Positions 5,350 to 8,043 of a stretch of 8,043 bases of DNA are shown here, one piece after another; positions within the stretch are counted from its first letter, which is position 1, and each line of letters begins with the position of its first letter. The notes beneath the pieces are model-generated. The model had not been told where the DNA came from, did not search any database, and worked only from the letters and a program-made list of their open reading frames with translations. The DNA lies in contig JAFDWD010000087.1 in NCBI GenBank assembly GCA_018268695.1, positions 1-8,043 on the forward strand, written 5' to 3'. Both the position numbers and the translations under genes were made by a program. The DNA comes from Actinomycetota bacterium. Its GTDB lineage: Bacteria; Actinomycetota; Thermoleophilia; Solirubrobacterales; 70-9.

Positions 5350-6787
5350 ACGGCCCGGACGGGCCGACCACCTTCACCCGGCGGTAATCGGTGTGGGCCT
5401 TCCCTGCCACGGTCTCGACCTCGCGCACGAGGACCGAGGTCGCCGCCGTCAGGCGGACGGCGAACTTCGGCAGCGGCCGCAAGTCGAGGAGGGCGCTGTG
5501 GCCGGGCGCCAGGCTGACCCGCACGACCGCGCTCTCGGGCTCGGGCGCGTGCAGCTTCCCGTTGATCCGCCGCGGTTTGCCGGAGACGACCTGGACGGCG
5601 AACTTGCAGCCGGTGGGCTTGGCGCTCTTCGGGCAGGAGACCCGGACCCGCGGCCCGGACTTCGGCGCAGGCGGTAGAGGCGACGACGGCGCCGTCGTCG
5701 TCGTCGTCGTCGGGGCGGGCGATGGCACGTCGGTGCCGGGCAGCGCCGGCGGCGGCGGGGCGCATTCGCCCGCCGGCGACTGGTAGGCGCCGATGTCGAC
5801 CGTCGCGGCGGCGCCGCAGGTCAGCGCGCTCGCGCGCGGCGTGCCATCGAGATCGAGCTCACCCGGGACGAGAACCGAGAGGTCGCCGGTGGCGATCGTC
5901 GGCGAGCCGGACGCCTCGTGGAAATCCCCGCCGGCGACATCGGCGAACAGCGGCTCGGTGCTCACGTTCTGGCGGGATTTCGACGAGGTGAAGACGTTGC
6001 CGCTGCCTTCCACGAGGTGCGTGCTGAAATCGGAGTGGCCGAGTTTGATCGTCGAGGAGACCCCGGGTGACGAGTCCGTCCTCAGCCGCAGGTCGTCCGT
6101 GCCCCCCGAGGCGATCACGTTGGTGGCGTCGATCGTCATGCTGGACCCACCTTCGCTCCTCACCGAGATCCCGAACAAGCCGACTGCGGTGACGTTGTCG
6201 AGGGTGGCGGTCGAGGTGGAGGACGAGCCGGTAGCGGCCGTCACTCCCGTCCCCTGACCCCCTTCGGCGGTGTTCACGCAGAGGCTGTCGCGCAGCGTCA
6301 CGGTCCCGAACAGACCGCATGCCCCCGCGTCGGCGGCCGCCTCGTCGTTCGTCACGTAGACGCGTTCGGCGCCGGCGCCGTTGAGGAGGTCCAGGCCGGT
6401 GCCCTGGTTCGCCGGCTGGATGATGCGCAGATCGTGGACCAGGATGTCACCGCCCGGCTCCAGCCCGAAGCTGCCGGACGATTCGATCACCGGCACCGGA
6501 GCCCCGGGTTCGCCGCCGACCGAGCTCACTCCTTCGAAGGCGATGCCGGCGGCCGGATGGTAGGTGCCCGGCTCGACCACGACGGAATCGCCGGCGTGAA
6601 CTCCGTCTTTCCCGGTCCCCGTCAGCGCCACGGTGAGAGTGCAGGGAGCGGCCTGGAGGCAGGGCTGCGGACCGGCGCCGCTCGGTGCGGCATAGCGGGT
6701 GTTGGCCCACGCGGCCGGAGCGCCGACGACGAGGAGGCCCAGGGCAAGAAGAGCGACGAGGGCCGGCCGGACGATTGCTCGAGACAT
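5348..6787 (-). CDS. secreted parallel beta-helix protein with choice-of-anchor Q-like motif
   Basis: This is a 479-residue exported protein of unknown function. Residues 1-28 are a Sec signal peptide: basic start, hydrophobic ALVALLALGLLVVG core, and an AWA|N cleavage site. The mature part opens with TRYAAPSGAGPQPCLQAAPCTL (C43 and C49 likely pair), a common opening of actinobacterial parallel beta-helix proteins. Next come short repeating beta-strand rungs rich in G, T, S, V and I, for example SVVVEPGTYHPAAGIAFEG, VHDLRIIQPA and ATLDNVTAVGLFGISV. LDGTPR and TVDIGAYQ (329-336) resemble the motif closing choice-of-anchor Q domains. A Pro/Thr linker contains T360-T365, and the last 95 or so residues look like a separate beta-sandwich. 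I see no LPXTG or membrane anchor, so it is probably released or wall-associated. ATG 6787 gives a proper signal peptide; GTG 6796 would add three residues. Long upstream in-frame sequence is antisense to the next gene and was excluded. Confidence 0.85.
   Translation of the reverse strand: MSRAIVRPALVALLALGLLVVGAPAAWANTRYAAPSGAGPQPCLQAAPCTLTVALTGTGKDGVHAGDSVVVEPGTYHPAAGIAFEGVSSVGGEPGAPVPVIESSGSFGLEPGGDILVHDLRIIQPANQGTGLDLLNGAGAERVYVTNDEAAADAGACGLFGTVTLRDSLCVNTAEGGQGTGVTAATGSSSTSTATLDNVTAVGLFGISVRSEGGSSMTIDATNVIASGGTDDLRLRTDSSPGVSSTIKLGHSDFSTHLVEGSGNVFTSSKSRQNVSTEPLFADVAGGDFHEASGSPTIATGDLSVLVPGELDLDGTPRASALTCGAAATVDIGAYQSPAGECAPPPPALPGTDVPSPAPTTTTTTAPSSPLPPAPKSGPRVRVSCPKSAKPTGCKFAVQVVSGKPRRINGKLHAPEPESAVVRVSLAPGHSALLDLRPLPKFAVRLTAATSVLVREVETVAGKAHTDYRRVKVVGPSGP
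5693..5710 (-). repeat. (ACG)6 trinucleotide run encoding a hexa-threonine linker
   Basis: Six identical ACG codons in a row encode T360-T365 in the Pro/Thr linker of the secreted beta-helix protein. The use of one codon only makes this a perfect microsatellite, prone to slippage in multiples of three without breaking the frame. Linker length could therefore vary between strains. Confidence 0.8.
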
Positions 6788-6802
6788 TTCCCGCACGAGG
6801 AA

Positions 6803-6820
6803 TCCAAGGCTAGGCTTGGA
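6803..6820. promoter_or_regulatory. 18-bp near-palindrome in the divergent promoter region
   Basis: TCCAAG-G-CTAG-G-CTTGGA is self-complementary at 16 of 18 positions; only the two G's flanking the CTAG core break it. It lies in the 75-bp gap (6788-6862) between the beta-helix gene and the STAND ATPase gene. TTGGAC (6816-6821) inside it could be a -35 for the + strand gene, with a poor -10 near 6839. On the other strand TAGCCT could be a weak -10 for the beta-helix gene. It could be a shared operator; no neighbouring DNA-binding protein is identified as its partner. Confidence 0.4.
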
Positions 6821-6848
6821 CGACGCCCCTCTCCACAAATTTGAGACT

Positions 6849-6855
6849 GAGGTGA
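6849..6855 (+). promoter_or_regulatory. ribosome binding site deciding the STAND ATPase start
   Basis: GAGGTGA seven bases before ATG 6863 is a good Shine-Dalgarno match and the clearest one in the window. It supports ATG 6863 as the start, which also places a short polar leader directly before the FVGR motif of the ATPase domain. Confidence 0.7.
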
Positions 6856-6862
6856 GACACGG

Positions 6863-8043
6863 ATGAGAGCCGAGCCCAGCCGCTCCCTGGGAGACGGCCT
6901 GGAGCGGTTGGAGAGCAAGCGGTTCGTCGGGCGCGGCAAGGAGCTGGTGGCGCTCGAAGGGCTCTGCGCGGATGCCGGCGGTGGCATCGCCTTCGTCTGT
7001 GGCTCGGCCGGGGTGGGCAAGAGCGCCCTGTTGCGGGCCGCGGCGGAGCGGGCCGCGGGTGGGCGGAATCTGCTCCGGCTGCGGGCCGGCGCCGCCGAGG
7101 CGGTCGCCGAGCTGGCGCGGCTCGAACGGACGGCGCCGCCGCTGGTGCTGCTGGAGGGCTTCGACCGGAGCCCGGCCGCCGTCGCCTTCCTGCGCTCGAC
7201 CCTGCTGCACTCCTTGCCGCCCGGCGCGGTTGTGCTGGCCGAGAGCCGCCACCCGCCGCCCTCCGACCTGCTCGCCGAGAGGCTCGGCTCGGCGGTGCGA
7301 GCGATCGCCCTGGCACCGCTCGACACGGCCGAGTCGCTCGAGCTGCTCGCCGGCCACGGCCTCGTCGGCGAGGAGGCCGAAGCGGTGAGCGCCTGGGCCG
7401 CGGGCTGGCCGGCCGCCCTCGTCCTCGCCGCCGCCGGCACCCTGCCGTCGCCGCGGGCCGTGATCGCCCGCCTGGCCGGTGAGGAGCTCGAGGAGGTCGG
7501 GGCCGTCGAGCTCGCGGTCGCGGCGCTGACGCGGACCGTCGACCTCGGATCGCTGGAGGCCGCCGGCGTCGAGGACCCGGCGGCGGCGCTGCGACTGCTC
7601 CGGCGACTCAGCGTCTGCGAGCCACGGCCGCACGGAGTCGCGCTCCACCCGCTGCTGCGATGGGCGTTACGCGAGCAGCTTCGGACCGGCTCCCCCGACC
7701 GGGAGCGCGAGATCCGCCGTCGTCTCACCGACCACCTGCACCTGCGCAGCAGGTCCGGCGAGACCTGGCAACTGGTCGAGCTTGCCGCCCTGATCGAGGA
7801 CCCGACGGTGCGCTGGGGGTTCGGTGGCGGGGACGACCCGGACCTTCGCGCCGACCGACCGGAGACGGCCGAGCTTCCCCGGATCGAACGCGCCGTCACC
7901 GCCCGGTACGGGGCCGAGTGGTGGGAGTGGACCAGGCGCTGGCTGAGCGAGCGGCCCGAGAGCGCGATCGTCGTCCGCGGCGGCGACGGGACCCTGCGGG
8001 CCTTCTGCATCGCGACCTCGCTGCGCCGCCTGCCCGAGTGGGG
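6863..8043 (+). CDS. STAND/MalT-like P-loop ATPase (3'-truncated), possible acetyltransferase-like C-terminal part
   Basis: The frame stays open for 393 codons to the window edge. RFVGRGKEL (residues 20-28) is the entry motif of AAA_16-type ATPases. Walker A is GSAGVGKS (47-54, K53). The Walker B position reads LVLLEGFD (94-101), with E98 where aspartate is usual. ESR (127-129) fits the sensor arginine, and AAGWPAALVLAAAG (from 179) is the GxP motif typical of MalT-like STAND regulators. LHPLLRWALREQL near 260-273 resembles the winged-helix end of such modules. Instead of the expected helical repeats followed by a LuxR helix-turn-helix, the visible remainder shows EWWEWTRRWLSERPESAIVVRGGDGTLRAF (352-381), reminiscent of early strands of a GNAT acetyltransferase. 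That resemblance is tentative. It is divergent from the secreted beta-helix gene. It probably acts as a cytoplasmic NTP-driven signalling switch. The ligand and output are not visible, and the C-terminus is outside the window. Confidence 0.8.
   Translation, partial: MRAEPSRSLGDGLERLESKRFVGRGKELVALEGLCADAGGGIAFVCGSAGVGKSALLRAAAERAAGGRNLLRLRAGAAEAVAELARLERTAPPLVLLEGFDRSPAAVAFLRSTLLHSLPPGAVVLAESRHPPPSDLLAERLGSAVRAIALAPLDTAESLELLAGHGLVGEEAEAVSAWAAGWPAALVLAAAGTLPSPRAVIARLAGEELEEVGAVELAVAALTRTVDLGSLEAAGVEDPAAALRLLRRLSVCEPRPHGVALHPLLRWALREQLRTGSPDREREIRRRLTDHLHLRSRSGETWQLVELAALIEDPTVRWGFGGGDDPDLRADRPETAELPRIERAVTARYGAEWWEWTRRWLSERPESAIVVRGGDGTLRAFCIATSLRRLPEW

Noticed and set aside
5351..5366. CGGCCCG-GA-CGGGCCG perfect short hairpin
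   Set aside because: It lies inside the last codons of the beta-helix gene, has a two-base gap and no T-run. It is probably a by-product of GC-rich codons.
6788..7648. N-terminal extension of the beta-helix frame up to 7648
   Set aside because: The added 287 residues are antisense to the STAND ATPase and would bury the signal peptide that starts at ATG 6787.
6622..8010. 462-codon minus-strand frame opposite the STAND ATPase
   Set aside because: It is a Ser/Arg/Ala-rich low-complexity translation. The + strand frame shows Walker A and GxP motifs and a good ribosome site.
1..8043. tRNA, rRNA, CRISPR arrays, insertion sequences, phage genes or riboswitches
   Set aside because: I looked for cloverleaf arms, regular spaced repeats, transposase motifs and terminal inverted repeats and saw none. 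The longest non-coding gaps are all under 110 bp.

Overview
The window reads as chromosomal DNA of a very GC-rich actinobacterium. Codon third positions are almost all G or C, genes are tightly packed, and start-codon and leader architecture is of the actinobacterial kind. A mycofactocin regulator/glycosyltransferase pair, together with a secreted beta-helix 'choice-of-anchor Q' type protein, fits the class Thermoleophilia (Solirubrobacterales and relatives) best, but that placement is inference from gene content. I see no insertion sequence, phage gene, CRISPR array, tRNA or rRNA.

Left part (1-3062, all on +): the 3' portion of a PLP-dependent class III aminotransferase resembling glutamate-1-semialdehyde aminomutase, cut by the window edge. 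After 68 bp comes a TetR-family regulator that looks like MftR, and overlapping its stop by an ATGA is a glycosyltransferase that looks like MftF. These are the first and last genes of a classical mycofactocin operon, but mftA-mftE (precursor peptide, chaperone, radical SAM enzyme, dehydrogenase, peptidase) are not between them or elsewhere in the window. A strong rho-independent terminator lies inside the last codons of the mftF reading frame.

Middle (3063-5292): a self-contained export and repression module. A 14-helix DHA2-type (EmrB/QacA-like) MFS exporter on the minus strand is divergent from a TetR regulator with an SbtR-like C-terminal domain. The short region between them carries two near-identical dyad operators whose centres are exactly 40 bp apart. 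This strongly suggests that the TetR protein represses both genes. The TetR transcript is probably leaderless.

Right part (5293-8043): a secreted beta-helix protein on the minus strand (signal peptide, parallel beta-helix, Pro/Thr linker with six identical ACG codons, C-terminal beta domain). It is divergent from a gene open at the right edge that encodes a STAND/MalT-like P-loop ATPase. That ATPase has a clear Walker A but an atypical Walker B, and a C-terminal part that may be the start of an acetyltransferase-like domain. The 75-bp region between the two genes contains an 18-bp near-palindrome. A 25-nt imperfect inverted repeat separates the convergent TetR and beta-helix genes.

Nothing here is clearly an undescribed multi-gene system. 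The points most worth checking are the split mycofactocin locus, the terminator inside mftF, the twin operators and the STAND ATPase with its unusual tail.
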